NCBI GenBank assembly: GCA_046350375.1 | Contig: JAXMAO010000004.1 | Coordinates: 248,001-312,000, forward strand | Direction of reading: 5' to 3' | Length of the DNA: 64,000 nucleotides | Source of the DNA: JAXMAO01 sp046350375 | GTDB lineage: Bacteria > Planctomycetota > Phycisphaerae > UBA1845 > UTPLA1 | In this document: positions 33,941-42,281 of the stretch, one piece after another | How positions within the stretch are numbered: position 1 is the stretch's first letter | How the letters are laid out: every line of letters starts with the position of its first letter | Program-made: the position numbers and the translations under genes | The notes under the pieces: model-generated | Database searches by the model: none | Seen by the model: only the letters and a program-made list of their open reading frames with translations | What the model was told of the DNA's origin: nothing

Positions 33941-35230
33941 TCAGACGCGCTTGACGATCACGCCGGTGAGGTCGTCCTTCTGGGGCGTGCCGGCAGCGAA
34001 CCGTTCCAGGTCGTCGCGGATCTGCTGGAGGATCTCGGCGGCCGGGCGGCTGCGGTGGGTGCGGACCAGTTCGGCGACGCGCGCCGAGCCGAACTGCTCG
34101 TTGGCGGCGTTGGTCCACTCGAAGAAGCCGTCGGTGAAGAGCAGGAACATGTCGCCGGGCTCGAACTGGAGCTCGGAGACGTCGTCGAAGGTGACGATCG
34201 GCAGGATGCCCAGCGGCACGGTGTTGGCGGGCTGCTCGACGACGTCGCCGGTGGCGGCGCGGAAGATGAGCATCGGGCCGTGCCCGGCCGAGCAATAGAC
34301 CATGCGGCGCTGCGCCGGGTCGAGCACGGCCAGGACGGCGGTGACGAAGCGGTTGTCGGGCAGGTCGTTGCAGAGCAGGGCGTTGATGAGTCCGAGGGTG
34401 CGCGGCAGATCGCTGGTGAGCGAGACGGCGGCGCGCAGCAGGGCGCGCCACTCGGAGACGACCAGCGCCGGGCCGATGCCGTGGCCGGTGGCGTCGGCGA
34501 TGGAGATGACGAGCCGGTCGCTGTCGGGCGGGGTGAACAGGTCGTAATTGTCGCCGCCGGTTTCGTCGGCGGGCTGAAAAAGGCCGGCGATTTCAAAACC
34601 CGGCACGCTGGGCATGTCGCGCGGGATGAGGGCCTGCTGGATGGAGCGGGCGATTTCGAGATTCTGCACGAGGCGCTGCTTTTCGGCGAACTGCTCCATG
34701 AGGAGCTGCCGCTGCACGGCGACTCCGGCCTGGGCGCCGAAGGTGTGGACGAGCTGCTCGTCCCACGCGTCAAAGGCGCCGCCGCGCTTGTTGAGCACCT
34801 GAAGCACGCCGATGAACGAGTTGTCGTAGCCGACCAGCGGAAAGGCGAGGATGTTGCGGGTGCGGAAGCCGGTGCGCCGGTCGACCTCGGGGTTGAAGCG
34901 GGCGTCGGCGTAGGCGTCGGCGACATTGATGACCGCGCCGGTGCGGACGACCTCGCCGGCGATGCCGCGCGACGCGGGCAGGCGGAGCTGCTCGACGCCG
35001 GTGGCGACGCGGCTGACGAGCTGGTCGGCGGCGCGGTCGAACAGGAAGACGGTGGCGCGTTCGCAGTCGAGCACGCGCAGCGCCGCCCGCTCGATGTCTT
35101 CGAGCAGCGGCTGGAGCTCGGTGGTGGCGCCCAGTCGGCGCGAGACCTCGAGCACGGCCAGCAGGTCGGCGATGCGGTCGTCGGCCGAATGGGCGCTGCG
35201 CTGCGCGGCGGCGACCTGGGGATCGTTCAT
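33941..35230 (-). CDS. GAF-SpoIIE serine phosphatase
   Basis: A protein of 429 residues with an N-terminal GAF domain (about 20-180; GIAGEVVRTG, NVADAYADARFNPEVDRRTG and FPLVGYDNSFIGVLQVLNK are typical of the cyclic-nucleotide-binding GAF type), a helical linker and a PP2C/SpoIIE domain (about 215-429) with GGDNYDLF, IADATGHGIGPAL, CSAGHGP, TDGFFEWTN and KDDLTGVIVKRV. The metal-binding Asp residues are kept. It would dephosphorylate a signalling partner when the GAF domain binds its ligand. It ends 12 bases from the convergent PocR-GAF-SpoIIE gene. ATG at 35230. Confidence 0.88.
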   Translation of the reverse strand: MNDPQVAAAQRSAHSADDRIADLLAVLEVSRRLGATTELQPLLEDIERAALRVLDCERATVFLFDRAADQLVSRVATGVEQLRLPASRGIAGEVVRTGAVINVADAYADARFNPEVDRRTGFRTRNILAFPLVGYDNSFIGVLQVLNKRGGAFDAWDEQLVHTFGAQAGVAVQRQLLMEQFAEKQRLVQNLEIARSIQQALIPRDMPSVPGFEIAGLFQPADETGGDNYDLFTPPDSDRLVISIADATGHGIGPALVVSEWRALLRAAVSLTSDLPRTLGLINALLCNDLPDNRFVTAVLAVLDPAQRRMVYCSAGHGPMLIFRAATGDVVEQPANTVPLGILPIVTFDDVSELQFEPGDMFLLFTDGFFEWTNAANEQFGSARVAELVRTHRSRPAAEILQQIRDDLERFAAGTPQKDDLTGVIVKRV

Positions 35231-35266
35231 GCTGCACCTGCGACCAGGCCAGGTCGTGCCGGCCTG

Positions 35267-35929
35267 TCAGACCGCGCCGACCGTCACGAACAAGGGAACC
35301 AGCACGCCGAACTTGCGCTGGCTGATGGTTCGAAACCCGGCCTCGCGGAAGTACTGCCGCATGACCGAGGCGGGGGCGTGATAGACGCGACCCTCGGCGC
35401 GGGTCACGAACACGTCGAACGCAATCCAGCCGATCAGGTTGTCCCGGAAGCCGTCTATGATCATCAGCCGCCCGCCGGGCCGCAAGACGCGGTGGAACTC
35501 GCGCACGACGGCGGCCTGGTGGGGGTAGTGGTGGAACGAGTTGCTGCAGGTCAGCAGATCGAAGCTGTGGTCGGTAAAGGGCAGGTGCTCGGCGTCGCCG
35601 TGAATGAACGGCAGCGGCTGGCCTTCGCCGCGGCGGGTCTTCTCGGCGGCATGGCGGCACATGGTGTGGGAGTAGTCGAGCCCGACGACGCGCCGCGCGG
35701 GCAGCGCCGCGTTGGCGAGCATGCCGCACCAGGTGCCGGTGCCGCAGCCGACGTCGAGGGCGTCGAAGGGCGCGGGGTCTGCGAGGCGCCAGCGGACGAC
35801 CTCGGTGAGAAACGCCCGATAAGAGGGCTGGAAGACGACGCGCTGCAGGATGGAGCGATCGTAGCTGGGGGCCCAGCGTTCGAACTGGTGCCTTGCGGCC
35901 TCCTTGGTGGCGTGTCGGGTGTGGTGCAT
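35267..35929 (-). CDS. Class I SAM-dependent methyltransferase
   Basis: A protein of 220 residues. Motif I is ALDVGCGTGTW (about 57-67), followed by GLDYSHTM (motif II region), DAEHLPFTDHSFDLLTCSN (motif IV) and RVLRPGGRLMIIDGF (motif VI); this is the UbiE/MenG-like Methyltransf_11 group. A role in quinone methylation is possible since MqnA is encoded here, but the substrate is not shown by the sequence. ATG at 35929 gives MHHTRHATKEAARHQFERWA; a longer in-frame start upstream adds an odd extension. It lies 36 bases upstream of the GAF-SpoIIE gene on the same strand. Confidence 0.8.
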   Translation of the reverse strand: MHHTRHATKEAARHQFERWAPSYDRSILQRVVFQPSYRAFLTEVVRWRLADPAPFDALDVGCGTGTWCGMLANAALPARRVVGLDYSHTMCRHAAEKTRRGEGQPLPFIHGDAEHLPFTDHSFDLLTCSNSFHHYPHQAAVVREFHRVLRPGGRLMIIDGFRDNLIGWIAFDVFVTRAEGRVYHAPASVMRQYFREAGFRTISQRKFGVLVPLFVTVGAV

Positions 35930-36099
35930 GCGCTCACGCGTCTGGACGCTGGACCTCGGCACTGTAGCAGGCGCGGGCCGCGCGGGACAGCACGGCGCAC
36001 GGGCGGTTCAAGTTCCCCCGCGCGGCGGACCGATGATCTATCGCCAGCACGCCGCGCGTCGCTGGCGGATCTCGCCGAGCGCCGTCAGCGGAACCAACC

Positions 36100-36273
36100 A
36101 TGTCGAAGCGCGAACTGATCGACCGCATCCGTCGCCTCAACACGACCGCCCGCGAGGAATTCCTGGCTGGCTTCAGCGAGAACGAGCTGAATGACTACCT
36201 GCGCCAGCTCGAGGGGCTCGGCTCGCGCGTCCGGTTCAGCCGGGCGCGTAAAGGCCGCGCCGGCCTGGGCTGA
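36100..36273 (+). CDS. Small basic helical protein (57 residues), unknown function
   Basis: The ATG at 36100 opens a 57-residue frame, MSKRELIDRIRRLNTTAREE then a region with GFSENELNDYLRQLE and a basic tail SRARKGRAG. It is predicted to be two amphipathic helices, with codon use like its neighbours. The ribosome binding site is weak (AGCGG). Small proteins of this look occur in planctomycetes, but I do not know the family. The positive tail could contact nucleic acid. It ends 19 bases before the convergent lipoprotein gene. Confidence 0.55.
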   Translation: MSKRELIDRIRRLNTTAREEFLAGFSENELNDYLRQLEGLGSRVRFSRARKGRAGLG

Positions 36274-36292
36274 TTCGATTCCTCCGCCCGTT

Positions 36293-37435
36293 CTAACGCG
36301 CCTGCCCGCGCGTCGCCGCCGCCGCCCGCTGCATTGCCTGGGCGCGCGGATGGCCGGCAAATCGGCTCACCAGCATTGAATAGATCTCGCTCTCGGCGGC
36401 CTTGTTGCCCTCGAGCCGGAAGGTCTGCGCCTTTCCGGACCAGGCCGAGAGCTGCTCGATCGACCCGGGCGCGGCGCTGGCCGCGGCCTGGTCGAACTGC
36501 TGCCGCGCCGCCGCATAGTCGTACAGCTCGTCGGTCGCGACATGGCCGGCCAACATCGCGCCCATCCAGCGACGCTGGGCGCTGGCGGAGCTGTCGGCGG
36601 AAGCGTCGGTCAGCGCGGTCAGCGCGGCCTTGAGCTTCTCGGGCGGCGGCGCCAGCTCGGCCTGAACCGCCTCGGCGAAGAGGCTCGCGCCGCGGCCCAG
36701 GGCGGAGTTGTCGGCCACCAGCCCGTCGAGCGACTGGGCGATCGTGCCGGCGCTGCGCCACTCGTCGACATCTTGATAGATGAGGTACTGCTGGTTGTCG
36801 GCGCCGCCGGTGCCGATCGGCTCGTAGAGCGCCGTCAGCAGTCGGACGGCGGCCTTGGGCGGCAGGTGGTCGAGGCGGACGGCCGACGACGTGGCGGTCG
36901 GCCGCGCGACGGCGGCGCCGCTCAGCAGATAAACCTGGTAGAATTCGTCGTTTCCGCGCGGGGCGGGCGGGGCCGGCGGCGGGATGCTGGGCGGAGCGAC
37001 GGGGCGCGGGCTGGCGGAAGTCTCCGCGGGACGACGGGCAATCGGCGCCGGGGCGGGGGCGCGCTGCGGCTCGCGAGCGGGCGGAGTCGGCGCGCGGCTG
37101 ACCGAGAGCGATTCCTCGACCGGCGTGACGCTCTCGGAGTTGCCGGCGGGCGCCGGGCGCGGCGCGGGAGCCGAACGAACCGGCGCGGGCGCGGGCCGCG
37201 GCGCGGCGGCCTGGCGCGTGTCGGGCGGCGGCGGTTGGCTCGGCGGCGACTGTTGTGCCATCTGCGACGACTGCTGCGGCGGGCGGCTGCCGGTCGGGTG
37301 GACCTGCCGGGTCGGCTTTTTCCACCAGCGCGACTCGGATTCCCAATCGACCTGGTTGCAGGCGGCCAGCAGCCCGGGCAGCGTGACGAGCAGGGCGGCG
37401 GCGAGCGATCGGCGGCGCAGTACGGATGGGGCCAC
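36293..37435 (-). CDS. Proline-rich lipoprotein, unknown function
   Basis: A protein of 380 residues starting at GTG 37435, supported by AAGGAAG 8 bases upstream. A lipoprotein signal with LLAACNQ (C26) is followed by a long disordered linker rich in Pro, Ala and Arg (about 45-165). The folded part (about 165-380) begins NDEFYQVYLLSG and is mainly helical, with AMLAGHVATDELYDYAAARQ and LVSRFAGHPRAQAM, consistent with TPR-like repeats. The linker could span the periplasm from a membrane anchor. No enzyme motif is visible and I do not recognise a family. Confidence 0.7.
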   Translation of the reverse strand: MAPSVLRRRSLAAALLVTLPGLLAACNQVDWESESRWWKKPTRQVHPTGSRPPQQSSQMAQQSPPSQPPPPDTRQAAAPRPAPAPVRSAPAPRPAPAGNSESVTPVEESLSVSRAPTPPAREPQRAPAPAPIARRPAETSASPRPVAPPSIPPPAPPAPRGNDEFYQVYLLSGAAVARPTATSSAVRLDHLPPKAAVRLLTALYEPIGTGGADNQQYLIYQDVDEWRSAGTIAQSLDGLVADNSALGRGASLFAEAVQAELAPPPEKLKAALTALTDASADSSASAQRRWMGAMLAGHVATDELYDYAAARQQFDQAAASAAPGSIEQLSAWSGKAQTFRLEGNKAAESEIYSMLVSRFAGHPRAQAMQRAAAATRGQAR

Positions 37436-37791
37436 GGGACTAACTTCCTTTCATATCGGGGGCTACCAGTTGACCGGCGGCACGGGCGGGCTGTCAAGGC
37501 GAGATCACCGTGCGAGCCGTTGGGCCGGCCGGTTGTGCCGGTTGTAGCGATTCTGACGCTCTCCAGAATTTCGGTTCGGGGCTATTACGGGGCGTAAAGA
37601 TAGGCTGAATTCTCAGAGATCTGCCTCGCATTGTGAAAAAGCGGTGGGTAGCATTAGGCAGGTTGGGGAAAGCAGCGGTCCGACTTCCCATCCGGGGCGC
37701 GTTCTGAAGCGCCCACGATCCTGCCTGTCCCCGACCGGAGAAAGTTGCCGTCTCGATCGTGTCAATGCGGTCGTCGGCAGCGGAGGCGGGA
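37436..37791. other. Gene-free divergent stretch between a lipoprotein gene and an isochorismatase-like gene
   Basis: These 356 bases carry the ribosome binding sites of both flanking genes: AAGGAAG for the minus-strand lipoprotein and GGAGG before the ATG at 37792. The central part is less GC-rich than the genes. I see no convincing promoter hexamer pair, hairpin with T-run or supported open frame. Confidence 0.5.
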
Positions 37792-38610
37792 ATGAGCACC
37801 GCAGCGCGTCGCAAGGGCTTCGATCGGGTTCTGCTCGATCTGAACACGCAGTGCGACTACCTGCTGCCTTCGGGCGCAGCGCCGGTCGTCAACCGAGCAG
37901 GACTGATTTCCAACATTCGCAAGCTGTTCGAGTGGGCACGTTCGTGCGGGGTCCCCGTGATCTCCAGCCTGAACGCGCACCGCCCCGATGAGCCGGTGAA
38001 CGGCATGCCGCGGCATTGCGTTGATCGCACGCCCGGCCAGAAGAAGCTGCCGTTCACGCTGCTCCCGCGGCGCATCCTGCTCGATGGCGACAACACACTT
38101 GACCTGCCGCACGACCTGCTGGGTCGCTATCGGCAGGTCGTCTTCGCGAAGCGCTCGCGCGACCTCTTGTCGAATCCAAAGGCCGACCGGCTGCTGACCG
38201 AGATGCCCGAGTCGCACGTGATCATCTTCGGCGTGCTGACCGAGTATTGCGTCAAGGCGACGGTTCTGGGGCTGCTGACGCGCCGCCGGAACGTGGTGGT
38301 CGTCTCCGATGCGTGCGGTCACTGGAACGCGCCCGAGGCCGAGCTGGCGATGCGCCAGATGGACGCCAAGGGGGCCTTCCTGATTCCGACCGACCAGATT
38401 CTGCAGAACGCGCCGCTGCCGGTGCGGCTCTTCCCGGTCGCCCCGGAAGAGGGGCGGACCAACGGCGAACATGCCGCCAACGAGCCGGCGGGCGACAATG
38501 GCGTTCCCGTGGGCTCGCGGATGTCCGGCAGCGGATCCTTGCGGCTGGCGGCGGCGCGGCGGCGTGCAGCCTCGCCGGCGCGGGGACCGGTCGGCCGACC
38601 CTTGCCTTAG
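37792..38610 (+). CDS. Isochorismatase-like cysteine hydrolase
   Basis: A protein of 272 residues with GGAGG 6 bases before the ATG. The catalytic triad of this family is present: D16 in LLDLNTQCDYL, K120 in VFAKRSRD and C153 in GVLTEYCVKAT. VVVVSDACGHW and AKGAFLIPTDQIL are also typical. Members hydrolyse isochorismate, nicotinamide or related amides; the substrate is not evident here. The last about 55 residues are low-complexity (Ala/Arg/Gly/Pro), beyond the usual about 210-residue fold. It stands upstream of a ferredoxin gene on the same strand. Confidence 0.83.
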   Translation: MSTAARRKGFDRVLLDLNTQCDYLLPSGAAPVVNRAGLISNIRKLFEWARSCGVPVISSLNAHRPDEPVNGMPRHCVDRTPGQKKLPFTLLPRRILLDGDNTLDLPHDLLGRYRQVVFAKRSRDLLSNPKADRLLTEMPESHVIIFGVLTEYCVKATVLGLLTRRRNVVVVSDACGHWNAPEAELAMRQMDAKGAFLIPTDQILQNAPLPVRLFPVAPEEGRTNGEHAANEPAGDNGVPVGSRMSGSGSLRLAAARRRAASPARGPVGRPLP

Positions 38611-38681
38611 CCTGCTGATGGCCTACCATGTCGCGGAGCGTCGGCCGGTGTGCGCCGGCGGGCGAAACCTCGGACCGCGCA

Positions 38682-38951
38682 ATGGCGAAGAAACTCCCCA
38701 AGCAACTGGCAATTCTCGATGAAGACCTGTGCACCGGCTGCGACGCCTGCGTGACGGTCTGCCCGGTCGACTGCATCGACAAGGTCTACGATCCGCATCA
38801 TCCCGGCTATGCGATGGGGGTGTGCACGATCGACCTGAAGCGCTGCATCGGGTGCAAGCTGTGCGCGCAGGTCTGCCCGTGGGACGTGATCACCATGGTG
38901 CCCAGCGAGGAAGTGCTGGCGACCGGCCGGGCGGATGCGATGCTGGCGTAG
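38682..38951 (+). CDS. 2[4Fe-4S] ferredoxin
   Basis: An 89-residue protein with two Cx2Cx2Cx3CP cluster motifs, CTGCDACVTVCP (about 18-29) and CIGCKLCAQVCP (about 55-66), separated by a loop of about 25 residues containing DPHHPGYAMGVCTID. Electron-transfer protein of the cytoplasm; partner enzymes are not in the window. The start MAKKLPKQL at 38682 is the likely one; the frame opens further upstream without a ribosome binding site. The loop between the clusters is longer than in clostridial ferredoxins. Confidence 0.88.
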   Translation: MAKKLPKQLAILDEDLCTGCDACVTVCPVDCIDKVYDPHHPGYAMGVCTIDLKRCIGCKLCAQVCPWDVITMVPSEEVLATGRADAMLA

Positions 38952-39002
38952 GGCGTGATCGCGCTACGTCCGGCAGCCGCGACTCCCAATCGTCACGCCT
39001 TT

Positions 39003-39572
39003 CTACCCTAGCCGTTCCGTGGGGGGCTCTTGGCAGCGGTCCGCCTGAAACTGCTCAATCACGGCGCAGAGCCTTCGAAAAGACCTCGAGTTTGTCCGCA
39101 ATCGCGGAACGTCGATGAGTCGGGTCAACCGGGCTTGGTCGGCAGTTTCCCTGTATTTGCCGTAGAGTCGCTTGATGCGCCCCTTGAGGTCTCCGCATTT
39201 GTCCGGGTTGTTGAGGTCAAAGGCCGGGACGCCGCCGACGATCCACGCTTCGAATTCCCGAACTGGCAGCACAACCCGATTCAGTTGGCAGGATTCAAGC
39301 GACAACATGCGTGCTTCGAGTGCCGGCCCAAGCGTCGCGGCACAGTCCTCGTCCGCGTCGATCACGAGAAGGATCATGCCGTGGGGCCTGAGGTTGGTGG
39401 CGGCGATGGCAATCGCACGTTGCAGCGTGCTCGAGTCCGCTAGATTCGCGAGGCGGCTTCTCGGAAAGCGAATCGCATTGGCCACCCGTAGCGATGGCAC
39501 GATTTTCCGCAGGAGTGCCGGTACGGCGTCCACATCTCCGTGCCCTTCGACAATGGGCGCGATGTCATTCAC
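39003..39572 (-). CDS. DUF4276 family protein (TOPRIM-like), partner of an OLD-type ATPase
   Basis: A protein of 189 residues starting at GTG 39572, whose GTGA overlaps the stop of the ATPase gene, so translation is probably coupled. The N-terminal IVEGHGDVDAVPALLR and the LLVIDADEDC segment (D72 and D74) match DUF4276, a family considered TOPRIM-like, with a Glu and a DxD for metal binding. LPVREFEAWIVGG is also a family feature. TOPRIM partners of ABC-type ATPases act as nucleases in OLD-like defence systems such as Gabija and PARIS. Composition is lower in GC than surrounding genes, which suggests an acquired module. Confidence 0.85.
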   Translation of the reverse strand: MNDIAPIVEGHGDVDAVPALLRKIVPSLRVANAIRFPRSRLANLADSSTLQRAIAIAATNLRPHGMILLVIDADEDCAATLGPALEARMLSLESCQLNRVVLPVREFEAWIVGGVPAFDLNNPDKCGDLKGRIKRLYGKYRETADQARLTRLIDVPRLRTNSRSFRRLCAVIEQFQADRCQEPPTERLG

Positions 39573-40792
39573 GGTGGTCCTTCCCAGAGCGTTCCCGTGG
39601 CTTCGGCCTGACGCTTGAGGTCATCCGGATCGGGCTCCAGTTGATCGAGCCGCAACAACTCTCCCGCCGTGGAAAGGTGCTTTTGGAGCAGCTCGACCTT
39701 CCTCTCACTGAGCCGCCCGACGACAGTTCGGCCGTTGTCGAGCAGAACCGGCCGGATCATCTCGGGGGCAATGTCTGAGTGGTCGAGCAGGTCAGGGCTG
39801 TGGCACGTGATGAGAAGTTGAGTCTCCTCCGCGCCTTCGAGCAGCCCGTCCATCAGGGCGGCAGTCGCGGCCGGGTGAAGAGCTGTCTCGGGTTCTTCGA
39901 TACCGACGAGGGCGGTCCCGGTACCGTTCGAGGCCTGTGACGAGATCAGAGAGATCAGAAGTCCCAATGCGCGAATCGTTCCATCAGAGAGCGCGATCGC
40001 ATCGAACAAGGCATTCCGGTCGCCCGTAGGAACTTCGTAGACTTGTGCCACTTCTATGGTTTCAAGCGCACCGGCCTGTTTGTGCGAAACTCGTGATATT
40101 GGAACGCCCATTGCTTTCAAGAACTCTGTGACGCGCGCTAGTCGGTTCGGCGACGCCGATTCCAATCGTTTCACAACGCTCGCGATGTTTCGACCATCAT
40201 TGGCGAGCAAGTCGCCAGGCGCGGGGCGCTGAGGGTATTTCATATTCTCGGGGTTCAGATTGTGAAATGCCATGTGGGTGAGGCCGTCGTACACTGGGCG
40301 AAATTCCGCGAGACCTGACGCCGCAACGAGGAGCAAGCGGTCATTAACGGTCGCGGGCTTTTCGGATTTTGGGGACCATTTGATAATCTGTCCCTCCTTG
40401 GTCTCGAACTCATGCACCAGTGACCCAGCCGGGTTCCAGATGCGACAGGCTTCACGACTGACCGAAAATGCGCCGCCGGCCGCGGCGGCGATTCGGAAGC
40501 CGTAATCTCCCGTGCGCCCATCCGGCAGCGTCATTGCCACCCCAATGCCGGGATTGGTGGGTCGGCCGCCCAACGACTTTCGCCGGACCTGGTTGATTCC
40601 ACCGCGGTCACGAATGGCGTATTCGAGCGTCGCGCGCAGCGCGTCGGTGATGAATCTGAGCGAATCGACCAGATTGCTTTTCCCGACGCCGTTTCGGCCG
40701 ACGAGAATGGTCACGGGCGCCAGGTCGATCTCGCAGCGCTCGATGCTCTTGAATTGCCCCAATGAAAGCCTCGTGATGAAGTGGCGGGGCAT
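39569..40792 (-). CDS. AAA/ABC-type ATPase (OLD/RecF-like, AAA_21), partner of DUF4276 protein
   Basis: A protein of 407 residues. The Walker A motif GRNGVGKS is at 32-39, the ABC signature-like ALSDGTIRALG near 267-277, Walker B TALVGIEEPETALHP near 293-307 with the catalytic Glu pair, and the switch His in LLITCHSPDLL at 331. This order marks the SMC/RecF/OLD group with an insert between the ATPase halves. The ATG at 40792 is preferred to an in-frame TTG two codons earlier. It likely forms a two-component ATPase-effector system with the coupled DUF4276 protein. Lower GC than flanking genes supports horizontal gain. Confidence 0.88.
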   Translation of the reverse strand: MPRHFITRLSLGQFKSIERCEIDLAPVTILVGRNGVGKSNLVDSLRFITDALRATLEYAIRDRGGINQVRRKSLGGRPTNPGIGVAMTLPDGRTGDYGFRIAAAAGGAFSVSREACRIWNPAGSLVHEFETKEGQIIKWSPKSEKPATVNDRLLLVAASGLAEFRPVYDGLTHMAFHNLNPENMKYPQRPAPGDLLANDGRNIASVVKRLESASPNRLARVTEFLKAMGVPISRVSHKQAGALETIEVAQVYEVPTGDRNALFDAIALSDGTIRALGLLISLISSQASNGTGTALVGIEEPETALHPAATAALMDGLLEGAEETQLLITCHSPDLLDHSDIAPEMIRPVLLDNGRTVVGRLSERKVELLQKHLSTAGELLRLDQLEPDPDDLKRQAEATGTLWEGPP

Positions 40793-40940
40793 CGTCAAGT
40801 CCGTTGGGTCGCGACCAGGCGAACTGTCCGCACGGGCGGCGGATCAGTCCATCGCGATCATATCCTAGTGGGCCTCGATTGCACACGGGTTTGGGAGCTG
40901 CCGTTCACGCTCATTGCAAGGAGCCATGCAGACTCGGCCG

Positions 40941-42110
40941 TCACAGAAAATCCACCATCACCCGGTTCGCCAGCAACTGCCCGCGCGAAGTAAGGCGGAC
41001 GCCGGCGGCGTCGACCTCGAGCAGCCCGGCGGCGCGGTGCGTGGCGATCGCATCGGCGAAGCGTTCCTCGGGGTCCTGCCCGCAGCGCGCCCGGAACCCG
41101 GCCCGGTCGATGCCGCAGGTCATTCGCAGCATCTGCACGGCCGTCTCGCCGGCCCGCGCCCGCGGCGCGAGCGATTCGCGCTCGATGACCAGCGCCTCGC
41201 CGTCCGGTGGATTCGCCGTCCACGCGGCGATGTAGGTGCGGACGTCCGGCCGGTTCTTGGTGCGGACGCCGGCAAGATAGCTGACGGCCGACGGACCAAC
41301 GCCGAGGTACTCGTCGTTGTTCCAGTAGATGAGATTGTGGCGGCACTCGCGCCCGGGCCGGGCGTAGTTGCTGATTTCGTATTGCTGATAGCCGGCAGCG
41401 GTGAGCGTCTCGCGGGTGGCGAGGAACATGTCGGCCTCGAGTTCCTCGTCGATGGGCGCCACGGCGCCGAGGCGGCGCTGGCGCGTGAGCGCGGTGCCCT
41501 CTTCGTACATCAGGCCATAGCAGGCGAGGTGATCGGGCTGAAGCTCAACGGCGCGGGCGAGCGTGCGCAGCCAGCGCTCGAGGGTCTGGCCGGGCACGCC
41601 GAAGATGAGATCGAGGCTGACGTTGTCGAACCCGGCGCGGCGCGCGAGCGCGACCGCCTCGGCGATGTGGCGCGGGTCGTGCAGCCGTTCGAGGACGCGC
41701 AGGTCGTTCTCGTCGAACGACTGGGCGCCGAACGAAACGCGGTTGACGCCGGCGTCGCGGAGCAGGTCGAGCTTGAGCTCGTCGGCGCTGGAGGGGTTGG
41801 CCTCGCAGGTGAATTCGAGCGCGGCGCGGTCGGCCGGATCGATCCGCGCGAAGAGCGCCCGCAGCAGGGTTTGCAGCGGCTCGGCCGGCAGCACGGTGGG
41901 CGTGCCGCCGCCGACGAAGAGCGTCTGCACGGGGCGGCGCGGGTTGCGGAGTTCGAGCTCGGCGAGCAGCGCGCGAACGAGGTCCGGTATTCGTTCGGGC
42001 TGGGTCGGCAGCGAGTAAAAGTCGCAGTAGCCGCACTTGGTGGTGCAGAATGGCAGGTGAACATACCAGCCCACGGGCGCGGCAGGCGGAGGCAGTACGG
42101 CGGCAGGCAT
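40941..42110 (-). CDS. hemW: Radical SAM coproporphyrinogen III oxidase-like protein HemW
   Basis: A protein of 389 residues. The radical SAM motif CTTKCGYCDF places Cys at 22, 26 and 29. FVGGGTPT, FTCEANP, RVSFGAQSFD, LDLIFGVPGQ and YEISNYARPGRECRHNLIYW are HemW/HemN signatures. The CxxxCxxC without a fourth Cys fits HemW, now regarded as a haem chaperone that inserts haem into enzymes, rather than HemN proper. C-terminal HemN_C-like helical domain present. ATG at 42110. It is divergent from the FHA gene. Confidence 0.9.
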   Translation of the reverse strand: MPAAVLPPPAAPVGWYVHLPFCTTKCGYCDFYSLPTQPERIPDLVRALLAELELRNPRRPVQTLFVGGGTPTVLPAEPLQTLLRALFARIDPADRAALEFTCEANPSSADELKLDLLRDAGVNRVSFGAQSFDENDLRVLERLHDPRHIAEAVALARRAGFDNVSLDLIFGVPGQTLERWLRTLARAVELQPDHLACYGLMYEEGTALTRQRRLGAVAPIDEELEADMFLATRETLTAAGYQQYEISNYARPGRECRHNLIYWNNDEYLGVGPSAVSYLAGVRTKNRPDVRTYIAAWTANPPDGEALVIERESLAPRARAGETAVQMLRMTCGIDRAGFRARCGQDPEERFADAIATHRAAGLLEVDAAGVRLTSRGQLLANRVMVDFL

Positions 42111-42281
42111 GCGGTGGATTCTATCGGCCGTACGTGACCGGCCGCGGCGGGCCGGGGGAATTTCCTTGAACCGTGGCGCACCGGTAGATACGCTCTAGAT
42201 GCAGTCTCTGGCTCGCGATCGAACCCGATCCGTTTGGGGGGCCGGGGAGCGACGCTGCACCCACGCGAGGGCGCATCGGGG

